DNA from: UBA1422 sp041859095
GTDB taxonomy: Bacteria > Bacillota > Clostridia > Peptostreptococcales > Anaerovoracaceae
Direction of reading: 5' to 3'
Length of the DNA stretch: 64,000 nt
Assembly (NCBI GenBank): GCA_041859095.1
Contig: JBHEKY010000011.1
Location: 31,981-95,980, forward strand
Below, in pieces: positions 43,473 to 52,282 of the stretch; the stretch's first letter is position 1; each line of letters begins with the position of its first letter. The notes under the pieces are model-generated. The model was not told where the DNA came from and searched no databases. It worked only from the letters and a program-made list of their open reading frames with translations. A program made the translations under genes and the position numbers.

Positions 43473-43875
43473 AGCTAGAGAAATTTTAATGCACCTTATC
43501 TTTCAAATGGATGCTCAGGATGACTGCAGTGACGAATTGAGGGATTTGTTCTTGTCGGGCAAGACAATCCCAGAACAGCATCAGGAATATATCAACACGC
43601 TTTTTTCCATCGTAAAAGAACAATTATCCGATTTGGATGATAGAATTAACCGACACTCTGATAAATGGGAGACAAGTCGGATGCCCAAAACTGATTTAGC
43701 CGTTTTACGATTGGCAACTGCAGAAATTGTTTATGCTGAGGACATTCCTACCGCCGTGTCAATCGATGAAGCAGTAGAAATGTCAAAAAAATACGGTAGT
43801 GACTCTTCCCACAAATTTGTTAACGGAGTATTGGGCAAAATTGCCAGAGAAATTAGTTCATCAAATGAATCATAA
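43459..43875 (+). CDS. nusB: Transcription antitermination factor NusB
   Basis: Binds boxA RNA with S10 for rRNA antitermination. The 138 residues are all-helical; recognisable segments are MTRSEAREILMHLIFQMD, MPKTDLAVLRLATAEI and the C-terminal SIDEAVEMSKKYGSDSSHKF with FVNGVLGKIA. Both ends overlap neighbours (14 and 11 bp), indicating one operon. Confidence 0.96.
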   Translation: MTRSEAREILMHLIFQMDAQDDCSDELRDLFLSGKTIPEQHQEYINTLFSIVKEQLSDLDDRINRHSDKWETSRMPKTDLAVLRLATAEIVYAEDIPTAVSIDEAVEMSKKYGSDSSHKFVNGVLGKIAREISSSNES

Positions 43876-44800
43876 ACAAATTGTCATCGGACTTGATACA
43901 AGTGCATATACCACATCAATCGCCGCCATCAATCTACAGAGAGTCGTATTACTTGATTTAAAACGAATTCTGCAAGTGCCTCTTGGTACGAGAGGGTTAC
44001 GGCAATCAGACGCCCGCATCCAGCATCACCAAAACCTACTCGAAATGATGGTTGAAATAGAACGGAACCTTGATTTAGAAGAGGTTGGAGCTATTGCGGT
44101 ATCTGATAAACCCAGGCCTATTGAAGGTTCCTATATGCCAGTATTCATGGATGGCGTCGAATTCGGCGCTAAGCTAGCTAATCGGTTGAACTTACCGATG
44201 TATTGCTTTTCCCATCAAGAAGGGCATATTGAGGCAGTTAGGCATTTTTCCAGGCTATCCGAAACCAATCGGTTGCTATGCTTCCATCTTTCAGGAGGAA
44301 CCAGTGAGTTGCTACGAGTCGAAGAAGGCAAGGTCCAAATTATTGGTGGTTCCAAAGATATCGCGTTCGGTCAACTAATTGATAGAGTTGGCGTAGCTCT
44401 GGGTATGGGTTTTCCTGCAGGACTACAAATGGATCAGCTTTCCTATGGCAAAGAATCCACTACAAGTTGGTTGAAGCCCATTCAGGTGGTAGGAATGGAA
44501 TTCAACTTATCCGGCATTGAGACCCAATGTCAACGAAGAATCTTGGAAGGTGTTTCCCCCGAAGAACTCATACCCGAGCTTTTCCGTCGGATATCGCAAT
44601 GCCTGCTTCAAGTTTCTGAAATCGCTTGCAGCAAGAATCAAATACCTGAAATTTTAATGGTTGGTGGTGTGTCCGGAAGTCAGACTGTCCAAGATTATCT
44701 GCAGAAACATTCAAAAAATGGAAAACCAATTTTTGGCACATACTCTTCTGATAATGCAGTTGGAATTGCTCTTTTGGGAGGCAATCAATTATGGCGATGA
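43865..44800 (+). CDS. TsaD/Kae1-like (M22) paralogue
   Basis: 311 residues with the ASKHA fold of tRNA threonylcarbamoyladenosine enzymes: IGLDTSAYTTSIAAI at the N terminus, a metal site HQEGH (HxxxH), HLSGGTSELLRV, DRVGVALGMGFPAG, GGVSGSQTVQ and SSDNAVGIA. It is shorter and more diverged than true TsaD (about 335-340), and tcdA elsewhere in the window implies that a real TsaD exists in the genome. Such paralogues recur beside xseA in clostridia, with unknown function. The start overlaps nusB by 11 bp. Confidence 0.82.
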   Translation: MNHKQIVIGLDTSAYTTSIAAINLQRVVLLDLKRILQVPLGTRGLRQSDARIQHHQNLLEMMVEIERNLDLEEVGAIAVSDKPRPIEGSYMPVFMDGVEFGAKLANRLNLPMYCFSHQEGHIEAVRHFSRLSETNRLLCFHLSGGTSELLRVEEGKVQIIGGSKDIAFGQLIDRVGVALGMGFPAGLQMDQLSYGKESTTSWLKPIQVVGMEFNLSGIETQCQRRILEGVSPEELIPELFRRISQCLLQVSEIACSKNQIPEILMVGGVSGSQTVQDYLQKHSKNGKPIFGTYSSDNAVGIALLGGNQLWR

Positions 44801-45999
44801 AGCCTATCGGTGTATCACAACTTAATGCCTATATTAAAAGAGTGCTTCAAACCGATCCACTTCTAAACCAAGTGGCGGTATTGGGAGAAATTTCCAATTT
44901 GAAATATCATGACTCGGGCCATGTGTACTTCAGCTTGAAAGATCAAGGAGGCAAAATCAATTGCTTTCTCCCTTCAAGCGTAGCCTCCTCCATGACAATT
45001 GAATTGGATGATGGGATGGAAATCATTGCCATTGGCAATGTATCCGTCTTTGAACGAGGAGGGTATTATTCCTTACAAATAAAAGCCGTAGAGATTTCTG
45101 GGGTAGGCGATTTGGGTGCTGCTTATGAAATCCTCAAAAAGAAATTACTCGGCGAAGGATTATTTGATGCTAGTCACAAAAAACCGATTCCCGGGTTTCC
45201 CTCAAAAATAGCTATCATTACCTCACAAACAGGAGCGGCCGTGCAAGATATGATTAAAATCATTAAAGGTCGCAATGAGTTGGTTGATATACTCATCGTA
45301 CCCGTGTTGGTTCAAGGACCCAATGCAGCGGCTTCTATTTCCGAAGGAATTAGAGATGTCAACAAGTTGTTTCCTGAAGTGGAAACCATCATCGTTGGAA
45401 GAGGCGGTGGTTCTTTGGAGGAATTATGGGCTTTTAATGAAGAAGAGGTGGCCAGAGCGATATACGAATCAAATATTCCTATTATCTCCGCAGTAGGCCA
45501 CGAAACAGATGTGACCATTGCAGATTTTGTGGCAGATTTGCGTGCCGAAACGCCAACAGCTGCGGCTGTGCGAGCAGCCCCTGATACAAAGGATTTAATC
45601 GCCTATCTGGACTTGTTGGATCATAAGCTACAAGAAAACCTGCAGTATTGTATTGAAAAAAAAGCCGAACGACTTTCTAGATTGGACCTAAGTTCTTTCC
45701 GCAAAGGGATTCTGGACAAGATTGAACATCTTTCATTTCGTAATCATCAGTACAAAGAACAAGCAGATCAACAAATTGAGAAGTATATAGAAAGACGCGA
45801 AACACAAATATCCAAAAGCAGACTAGTTCTCGAACATCTAAACCCAAAATCTATCATGGGGATGGGATATGCCGCCCTGGCAACAACTGACGGAATGTTG
45901 ATTACTTCCATTGATAACGTACACATAAATGACCCAATTTCTGTCACATTGCAAGACGGAAGAATGGAATCCACAATTACAAAGATTGAAAGGGAATAA
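44791..45999 (+). CDS. xseA: Exodeoxyribonuclease VII large subunit
   Basis: Degrades single-stranded DNA with XseB. The 402 residues comprise an N-terminal OB fold (about 1-100) and the catalytic domain with VLVQGPNAAASI, VGRGGGSLEELWAFNEE and SAVGHETDVTIADFVAD, then a long helical C-terminal part where small subunits bind. GGGAGG lies about 9 nt before the ATG, inside the TsaD-like gene. Confidence 0.97.
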   Translation: MAMKPIGVSQLNAYIKRVLQTDPLLNQVAVLGEISNLKYHDSGHVYFSLKDQGGKINCFLPSSVASSMTIELDDGMEIIAIGNVSVFERGGYYSLQIKAVEISGVGDLGAAYEILKKKLLGEGLFDASHKKPIPGFPSKIAIITSQTGAAVQDMIKIIKGRNELVDILIVPVLVQGPNAAASISEGIRDVNKLFPEVETIIVGRGGGSLEELWAFNEEEVARAIYESNIPIISAVGHETDVTIADFVADLRAETPTAAAVRAAPDTKDLIAYLDLLDHKLQENLQYCIEKKAERLSRLDLSSFRKGILDKIEHLSFRNHQYKEQADQQIEKYIERRETQISKSRLVLEHLNPKSIMGMGYAALATTDGMLITSIDNVHINDPISVTLQDGRMESTITKIERE

Positions 46000-46004
46000 C
46001 AAAG

Positions 46005-46196
46005 ATGGACAAGGAAAAAGCAATCTCATTCGAAAATGCGATGGAAAAGCTTGAAAAGGCGGCAGACAATCTGAAGAATGACAGCATTACGTTGGAAGAC
46101 GCCCTAAAAAATTATGAAGAAGGCATTGAATACTATAAAAAATGTGATGCGATTCTGCGTGACGCTAAACAAAAAATCGAAACTTACTCAAAATAG
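46005..46196 (+). CDS. xseB: Exodeoxyribonuclease VII small subunit
   Basis: 63 residues, two helices, with SFENAMEKLEKAADNLKN and SITLEDALKNYEEGIEYYK typical of XseB. It partners with the large subunit encoded 5 bp upstream. GGGA lies about 10 nt before the ATG. Confidence 0.95.
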   Translation: MDKEKAISFENAMEKLEKAADNLKNDSITLEDALKNYEEGIEYYKKCDAILRDAKQKIETYSK

Positions 46197-46208
46197 AGGA
46201 GAACGACC

Positions 46209-47102
46209 ATGAACGAAGATTATCTACGATACAAAGCATTGGTGGAGTCGCATCTTTTGGACTTTTTGCCCGAGGTGGATTCCAAAAGCATGACAATTTG
46301 TGAGTCTATCAGATACAGTCTGACAGCTGGCGGAAAGCGGATACGGCCTACACTGCTACTTGGAGCCTGTGAATTCTGTGGTGGAGATATCAAACAAGCA
46401 TTACCCTATGCTTGTGCCATCGAATATGTCCATACCTACTCCTTGGTTCATGATGATCTGCCAGCTATGGACGACGATGATTTACGACGAGGGGTACCGA
46501 CGAATCACAAAGTATTTGGTGATGCTATGGCAATTCTTGCAGGTGATGGTCTTCTAACATCTGCGTTTGAAGCCATGTATCGGGATTTGTTTTTATACTT
46601 TGACGATCCAAGCAGCATGAAAAAAAGAATTCGGGCAAGTTATGAAATTACAAAAGGTGCTGGATGCCGGGGCATGGTAGCCGGTCAGGCTGCTGATATC
46701 GAAGGAGAAGGCAAACATTATTCTAAGGAAATGCTGGATTATATCCACATTAATAAAACCGGTGCTTTAATCGTGGCCGCTGTTCGTGCAGGCGCTCACC
46801 TTGGGGACGCAGACGAAGATACCATGACCAGGTTAACTGAGTATGCAGAGAACCTAGGACTGGCATTCCAAATTGTTGATGATATTTTAGATGTCGTCGG
46901 TGAAGAAGATGAAATGGGAAAAACCAAAGGCATTGATCAAATAAAACAAAAATCGACCTATCCGGCTCTTTACGGGTTGGATCAGTCCTATGAAAGAATG
47001 CATCAGCTGACAGAGCGAGCCATCCAAGTCATGGCACCATATTATGATAATGCAGAGTTTTTTACGAAACTGGTGCGGGAGCTAGAAAACAGAACAAAAT
47101 AA
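46209..47102 (+). CDS. ispA: Farnesyl diphosphate synthase (polyprenyl synthase family)
   Basis: Makes farnesyl or geranyl diphosphate from IPP/DMAPP. The 297 residues contain the first aspartate-rich motif DDLPAMDDDDLRRG, GGKRIRPTLLL upstream of it, and the second motif VDDILDVVG. AGAGGAG precedes the ATG. With dxs next to it, isoprenoid synthesis is by the MEP pathway. A small hairpin (AACTC-N4-GAGTT plus TTTT) follows at 47101-47118 and could cause partial termination before dxs. Confidence 0.95.
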   Translation: MNEDYLRYKALVESHLLDFLPEVDSKSMTICESIRYSLTAGGKRIRPTLLLGACEFCGGDIKQALPYACAIEYVHTYSLVHDDLPAMDDDDLRRGVPTNHKVFGDAMAILAGDGLLTSAFEAMYRDLFLYFDDPSSMKKRIRASYEITKGAGCRGMVAGQAADIEGEGKHYSKEMLDYIHINKTGALIVAAVRAGAHLGDADEDTMTRLTEYAENLGLAFQIVDDILDVVGEEDEMGKTKGIDQIKQKSTYPALYGLDQSYERMHQLTERAIQVMAPYYDNAEFFTKLVRELENRTK

Positions 47103-47158
47103 CTCAATAGAGTTTTTTAAATATTATCCAAGCAAAACAGCTGAAGGAGCAGGGCTAC

Positions 47159-49027
47159 ATGAGCAAGAATATTTGCGATTACAATTTCCCAAACGACCTA
47201 AAACATATGTCCATATCCGATTTAAATGGATTGGCAAGTGATATTAGGGAGTTTTTAGTAGATCATTTGTCTAAGACCGGTGGACATTTGGCATCCAATT
47301 TAGGAGTTGTCGAACTGACACTGGCAATGCACAAAACATTTAATAGTCCAACTGACAAAATCATTTGGGATGTTGGTCATCAATCTTATGTTCACAAAAT
47401 TTTAACCGGACGCGCTTCGGGTTTTGGGACATTGCGGCAAATGGATGGGTTAAGTGGTTTTCCAAAGACTGCAGAAAGCGTACACGATATCTTTGATACC
47501 GGCCATGCGAGCAATTCGCTCTCTATTGCTGCCGGATTAGCCAAAGCTCGAGACTTGTCGGGCGAAACCCATCAAACCGTTGCGATTATTGGTGATGGCG
47601 CACTGACGGGTGGTTTGGCATATGAAGGTCTAAACAATATTGGTGGTACCAAGTCACGAGTTATCGTTATTCTCAATGACAACGGTATGTCTATTTCAAA
47701 AAATATAGGAGCAGTTTCTCGTCATTTGAACAAAGTCAGAGTATCGGCCGGTTACTATAAATTTAAATCAAAAGTAAGGGGATGGACTCGTGCAATCCCT
47801 GGCGTTGGTGAAGGAATATACGCCGGGATACAACATTTTCGAGATATGATTAAGTATGCCATCGTCGATGGCGTCATTTTTGAGCAAATGGGATTCACAT
47901 ACATGGGACCCATAGACGGACACAACGTCCAAACACTGATGGATAGCATGGAATTAGCCAAACAAGCAAAAGGTCCGGTTGTCATCCATGTTTTAACTGA
48001 AAAAGGCAAGGGTTACAAAAACGCTGAGTTGTTTCCCGGTAGATTTCACGGAACCGGACCCTTTGATCCTGCTTCGGGGTGTTCACTCAAGACAACAACG
48101 CAACCCACTTATTCAGAAATATTCGGAGATTATCTTGCCAAATTGGCCGAGACAGATCCTAAAATTGTCGCAATCACTGCCGCAATGACCGATGGCACAG
48201 GTCTAACAAGATTTTCCTGTCAATTTCCGGAACGCATTTTTGATGTTGGTATTGCAGAAAGTCACGCAGTCACATTTTCCGCGGGTCTTGCCGCAGGGGG
48301 CATGAAACCCTTTGTTGCAATCTATTCGACTTTTTTGCAGCGTGCATACGATCAAATACTGATTGATGTATGCCTTCAGAACCTTCCCGTTATCTTTGCC
48401 ATCGACAGAGCTGGCAATGTAGGTGCCGATGGCGAGACGCATCATGGGTTATTTGATATTTCTTTCCTACGCTCCATGCCTAATATAACAATCCTTGCAC
48501 CAAGAGATGGCAAGGAACTGGAAGAGATGATGGATTATGCTTTAACCCTCCAAGGACCTTGTGCAATCAGATATCCCCGAGGGATTAGTCCTAATTTGCC
48601 ATATCCAAGAGTACACTTTAGTGAAGGTGCTCAAAAGCTTGAGTCGGGTCTTGATATGACTATTTGGGCGATAGGCAGCATGGTCTCCACCGCGATAGAG
48701 GTGAAATCAATTTTAAATACAAAAGGAATTCAGGCAGCGATAGTGAACCCAAGACTTATTAAACCAATGGATGTTGACATGCTCCTTCAAACTGCCCACG
48801 AAACACCCTGGTTGGTTACTCTTGAGGACAATGTCGTAATAGGTGGATTTGGTGAGCAAGTTGCAACTTTCTTAAAAGAAAAGAACTTACAAACTAAACT
48901 ATTGAACATTGGGTGGCCTGACCGTTTTATTGAACACGGCTCCTGTGATGAACTCAATGCCCTGTATCAGTTGGATGCGGCAAGCATTGCAGAAAGGATT
49001 CTAGAAACAATTGAAAGAACGACTTGA
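47159..49027 (+). CDS. dxs: 1-deoxy-D-xylulose-5-phosphate synthase
   Basis: First step of the MEP isoprenoid pathway: pyruvate plus glyceraldehyde 3-phosphate to DXP, TPP-dependent. The 622 residues are standard. Visible are GGHLASNLGVVELT, WDVGHQSYVHKILTGR, IGDGALTGGLAYE (TPP/Mg2+), MGPIDGHN, FDVGIAESHAVTFSAG and DGETHHGLFD. AAGGAG lies about 11 nt upstream of the ATG. It overlaps tlyA by 17 bp. Confidence 0.98.
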   Translation: MSKNICDYNFPNDLKHMSISDLNGLASDIREFLVDHLSKTGGHLASNLGVVELTLAMHKTFNSPTDKIIWDVGHQSYVHKILTGRASGFGTLRQMDGLSGFPKTAESVHDIFDTGHASNSLSIAAGLAKARDLSGETHQTVAIIGDGALTGGLAYEGLNNIGGTKSRVIVILNDNGMSISKNIGAVSRHLNKVRVSAGYYKFKSKVRGWTRAIPGVGEGIYAGIQHFRDMIKYAIVDGVIFEQMGFTYMGPIDGHNVQTLMDSMELAKQAKGPVVIHVLTEKGKGYKNAELFPGRFHGTGPFDPASGCSLKTTTQPTYSEIFGDYLAKLAETDPKIVAITAAMTDGTGLTRFSCQFPERIFDVGIAESHAVTFSAGLAAGGMKPFVAIYSTFLQRAYDQILIDVCLQNLPVIFAIDRAGNVGADGETHHGLFDISFLRSMPNITILAPRDGKELEEMMDYALTLQGPCAIRYPRGISPNLPYPRVHFSEGAQKLESGLDMTIWAIGSMVSTAIEVKSILNTKGIQAAIVNPRLIKPMDVDMLLQTAHETPWLVTLEDNVVIGGFGEQVATFLKEKNLQTKLLNIGWPDRFIEHGSCDELNALYQLDAASIAERILETIERTT

Positions 49028-49796
49028 TGTTCTACTGGTAGAAAAAGGACTATTTACTTCCCGTGAAAAAGCCAAAGCTTCTGTAATGGCTGGTTTAGTA
49101 TATGTTGACGGCAATAGAATCGACAAAGCAGGGAACATGACGAACCAGGAATCGGAGTTGTTTGTGAAAGAGCCCTTATGTCCATATGTCAGTAGAGGTG
49201 GTCTGAAACTCGCTAAGGCAATAGAATCCTTCGGGCTCACATTACAAGGAAAAACCACCATTGATATGGGCGCTTCCACCGGCGGTTTCACCGATTGCAT
49301 GTTGCAAAATGGTGCAAACAAAGTATATGCCATAGACGTCGGCTACGGTCAGTTGGATTGGAAGCTTCGGACGGATCCCCGCGTAATCAACATGGAAAAG
49401 ACAAATATCCGCTACATAGATAGCATTTCTTTCCCCGAAAAAGTAGATTTCATTTCGATTGATGTATCCTTTATCTCTTTGCATTTGATACTACCCGTTG
49501 CGACAGCTTTGCTCAAAGAGCATGGACAAGTCATGTGCTTGGTAAAACCTCAATTTGAAGCAGGCAGGGAGCAAGTCGGAAAAGGCGGCATCGTTCGTGA
49601 CAAAGCGATTCATCGGGAAGTCATCATCAACGTGATAAAGTATGCCGAAGAATCAAAACTATATCCCAAAGGACTTACGTTTTCGCCGGTTACAGGAGCA
49701 AAAGGAAATATTGAATATCTGTTATTGCTCACAAAAAATCCCGACACAACAACAATTAATGTTGATGCGGTAATAGGAGAAACAGACAGTTTATGA
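49011..49796 (+). CDS. tlyA: TlyA-family rRNA 2'-O-methyltransferase / hemolysin-like
   Basis: 261 residues: S4 RNA-binding domain (about 1-60, RLDVLLVEKGLFTSREKAKA) and an FtsJ-like SAM methyltransferase domain with DMGASTGGFTDCML (SAM loop), AIDVGYGQLDWKL and DVSFISLHLILP. The start is a TTG within dxs; AAAGGA lies about 10 nt upstream, and the protein starts MKERLDVLLVEKG as expected. The end overlaps mutS by 4 bp. Confidence 0.94.
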   Translation: MKERLDVLLVEKGLFTSREKAKASVMAGLVYVDGNRIDKAGNMTNQESELFVKEPLCPYVSRGGLKLAKAIESFGLTLQGKTTIDMGASTGGFTDCMLQNGANKVYAIDVGYGQLDWKLRTDPRVINMEKTNIRYIDSISFPEKVDFISIDVSFISLHLILPVATALLKEHGQVMCLVKPQFEAGREQVGKGGIVRDKAIHREVIINVIKYAEESKLYPKGLTFSPVTGAKGNIEYLLLLTKNPDTTTINVDAVIGETDSL

Positions 49797-52282
49797 AACT
49801 TTCACCGATGATGCAACAATACATGGAGATCAAAAAGGAGCATACCGATTGTATCCTTTTCTTCCGTTTGGGGGATTTTTATGAAATGTTCTTTGAGGAT
49901 GCCCACATTGCGTCAAAAGAATTGGAACTTACGTTAACCGGAAAAAACTGCGGACAGGAAGAAAGAGCACCTATGTGTGGGGTTCCTTTTCATGCTGCCG
50001 AAGCATATATCAGCAAATTAGTGGACCGGGGTTACAAAGTCGCAATATGCGAACAAGTAGAGGATCCGGCTACGGCAAAGGGCATCGTAAAACGAGAAGT
50101 GGTCCAGATTATTACGCCAGGCACGATTTCCAATGCTGCCATGTTAAACGAAAAAGAAAATAATTACTTAGCCTCTATCTTCAAGGATGAAAATGGCCTT
50201 GGTTTTTCATATTGCGACATTTCTACCGGGGAGTGGTACGTCACAGAAATAGCACCGACCGAGTCTCGTGAAGCCTTATATAACGAACTGGCCAGAATCG
50301 GAACCCGGGAGATTATTTTGCCCGATTCACTAAAGGAACATTGGGATTTAGAGGAATTTAAGCAATCAACCGGAGCTTATTTGTCTCAATTGACCCCATC
50401 CTACTACAATAAAAATGCAATCATCCAGACAATCTACACTCATTTCCAAATCAAATCTCTGACAGGTCTGGGATTAGGCGAATTGAGTTGTGGACTGATT
50501 GCTTTAGGCGCATTATTGAATTATATGTTGGGAACTCAAAAGCAAGGTTTAAGCCACTTAAAACGTATCCAAGTCTACCATCTTGGAGGAACCATGGCGC
50601 TTGACAAAGCAACCCTGCGCAATTTAGAAATTACTGAGACATTATACGAAAAGAAAATACAAGGCTCATTATTGGGGGTACTAGACAAAACCCATACCGC
50701 AATGGGAAGCAGGAAGATGAAGAAATGGCTACGAGAGCCTTTGAACCGATGCCAGGAAATCCAAGAGCGACTGGACGCCGTGGATTCATTAATTCAGAAC
50801 TACATCATCCGAAACAACTTGAAGGAAAGTCTCAAAGCGATTTATGATTTTGAACGTTTGACCGCAAAAATTGCTTGCGGTTCTGCCAATGGCAAGGATT
50901 TGATTGCATTAAAGCATTCCCTTTTCGTGCTACCGGAAATCAAACTGGACTTGCTTGATTGCGACAGTCTACTATTACAAGAAATTCAGGAAAACATATC
51001 TCCCCTCGAAAACGTCTATGACAGCATAGCCCGTGCTATGGTTGAAGATCCACCTTATACCATCAAAGAAGGTGGCTTAATAAATCCCGGATATTCTGAG
51101 GAGTTGGATGCGTTGAAGGCATCCATATATGACGCGCAGCAGTGGATTGCCAGTCTTGAAAATATCGAACGGGAACGTACCGGAATTTCCAACCTAAAAG
51201 TGGGTTACAATAGGGTATTTGGTTATTATATCGAAATCACCCGTTCTAAATATGACATGATACCAGACAATTATATTCGTAAACAAACGCTAGTGAATGC
51301 TGAGAGATTTATCACTCCTGAATTGAAAGAGATGGAAGGTTTGGTTCTTCATGCCGAGGCCAAAATCAATCAAATGGAGTATGAAATTTTCCAAGAATTA
51401 CGTGATGAGGTGAAAGAATATATAAACCCTATCCAGCAAACATCCCAATCCATATCTTCCCTAGATGTATTGGTTTCTTTCGCAGAAGTTAGCACTCGCC
51501 TAGGTTATGTAAAACCAGTGGTACACGATGGGGACGAAATCAGAATCGAAAAAGGTCGTCATCCGGTTATCGAACAAAGCATCCGCGACGGAATCTTCGT
51601 GCCAAACGATACCTATATGGATTGTAACCGGACATCCATGCTGCTGATTACAGGTCCCAACATGGCTGGAAAGTCAACTTACATGCGCCAGACCGCTTTA
51701 ATCATATTAATGGCTCAAACCGGCTGTTTTGTACCTTGCGAGGCGGCTGTCATTGGCATCACAGACCGGATATTTACAAGAATAGGGGCTTCAGATAATC
51801 TTGCCCAAGGGCAAAGCACATTTTTTGTGGAAATGAGTGAGCTTGCGTACATTTTAAGATCGGCAACAGAAAAGAGTATCATTCTTCTTGATGAAATCGG
51901 ACGGGGTACCAGCACCTACGACGGGCTCTCCATTGCCTGGTCTCTTGTGGAATATCTCTGCAATCAAGATAAGCATATCCGGACACTTTTCGCCACCCAC
52001 TATCATGAACTTACGGCAATTGAAGGGAGTCTCCCCGGATTTAAAAATCTTACGGTTGATGTGGCAGACGAAAATGGAAAAGTTGTTTTCTTGCACAAAA
52101 TTGTGGAGGGTAGCGCCAGTAAAAGTTATGGCATCCACGTAGCTTATTTGGCGGGCGTACCCTCAGAATTGCTAGAAAATGCAAATATTAAACTTGAGAT
52201 ACTTGAAAACCTAAAAGAACAACAAGAGCATGCCAAGCCTGAAGAACAGCTGTCATTGTTTCGATTCGAGGAAAAATCATGA
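49793..52282 (+). CDS. mutS: DNA mismatch repair protein MutS
   Basis: Recognises base mismatches. The 829 residues show the mismatch-contact GDFYEMFFEDA (Phe-x-Glu) near residue 27, connector and lever domains, Walker A GPNMAGKSTYMRQ (about 620), Walker B LLDEIGRGTSTYDGLSIAW and the ATHYHEL motif. It starts by a 4-bp overlap (ATGA) with tlyA and is followed by mutL with a 4-bp overlap. Confidence 0.98.
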   Translation: MKLSPMMQQYMEIKKEHTDCILFFRLGDFYEMFFEDAHIASKELELTLTGKNCGQEERAPMCGVPFHAAEAYISKLVDRGYKVAICEQVEDPATAKGIVKREVVQIITPGTISNAAMLNEKENNYLASIFKDENGLGFSYCDISTGEWYVTEIAPTESREALYNELARIGTREIILPDSLKEHWDLEEFKQSTGAYLSQLTPSYYNKNAIIQTIYTHFQIKSLTGLGLGELSCGLIALGALLNYMLGTQKQGLSHLKRIQVYHLGGTMALDKATLRNLEITETLYEKKIQGSLLGVLDKTHTAMGSRKMKKWLREPLNRCQEIQERLDAVDSLIQNYIIRNNLKESLKAIYDFERLTAKIACGSANGKDLIALKHSLFVLPEIKLDLLDCDSLLLQEIQENISPLENVYDSIARAMVEDPPYTIKEGGLINPGYSEELDALKASIYDAQQWIASLENIERERTGISNLKVGYNRVFGYYIEITRSKYDMIPDNYIRKQTLVNAERFITPELKEMEGLVLHAEAKINQMEYEIFQELRDEVKEYINPIQQTSQSISSLDVLVSFAEVSTRLGYVKPVVHDGDEIRIEKGRHPVIEQSIRDGIFVPNDTYMDCNRTSMLLITGPNMAGKSTYMRQTALIILMAQTGCFVPCEAAVIGITDRIFTRIGASDNLAQGQSTFFVEMSELAYILRSATEKSIILLDEIGRGTSTYDGLSIAWSLVEYLCNQDKHIRTLFATHYHELTAIEGSLPGFKNLTVDVADENGKVVFLHKIVEGSASKSYGIHVAYLAGVPSELLENANIKLEILENLKEQQEHAKPEEQLSLFRFEEKS

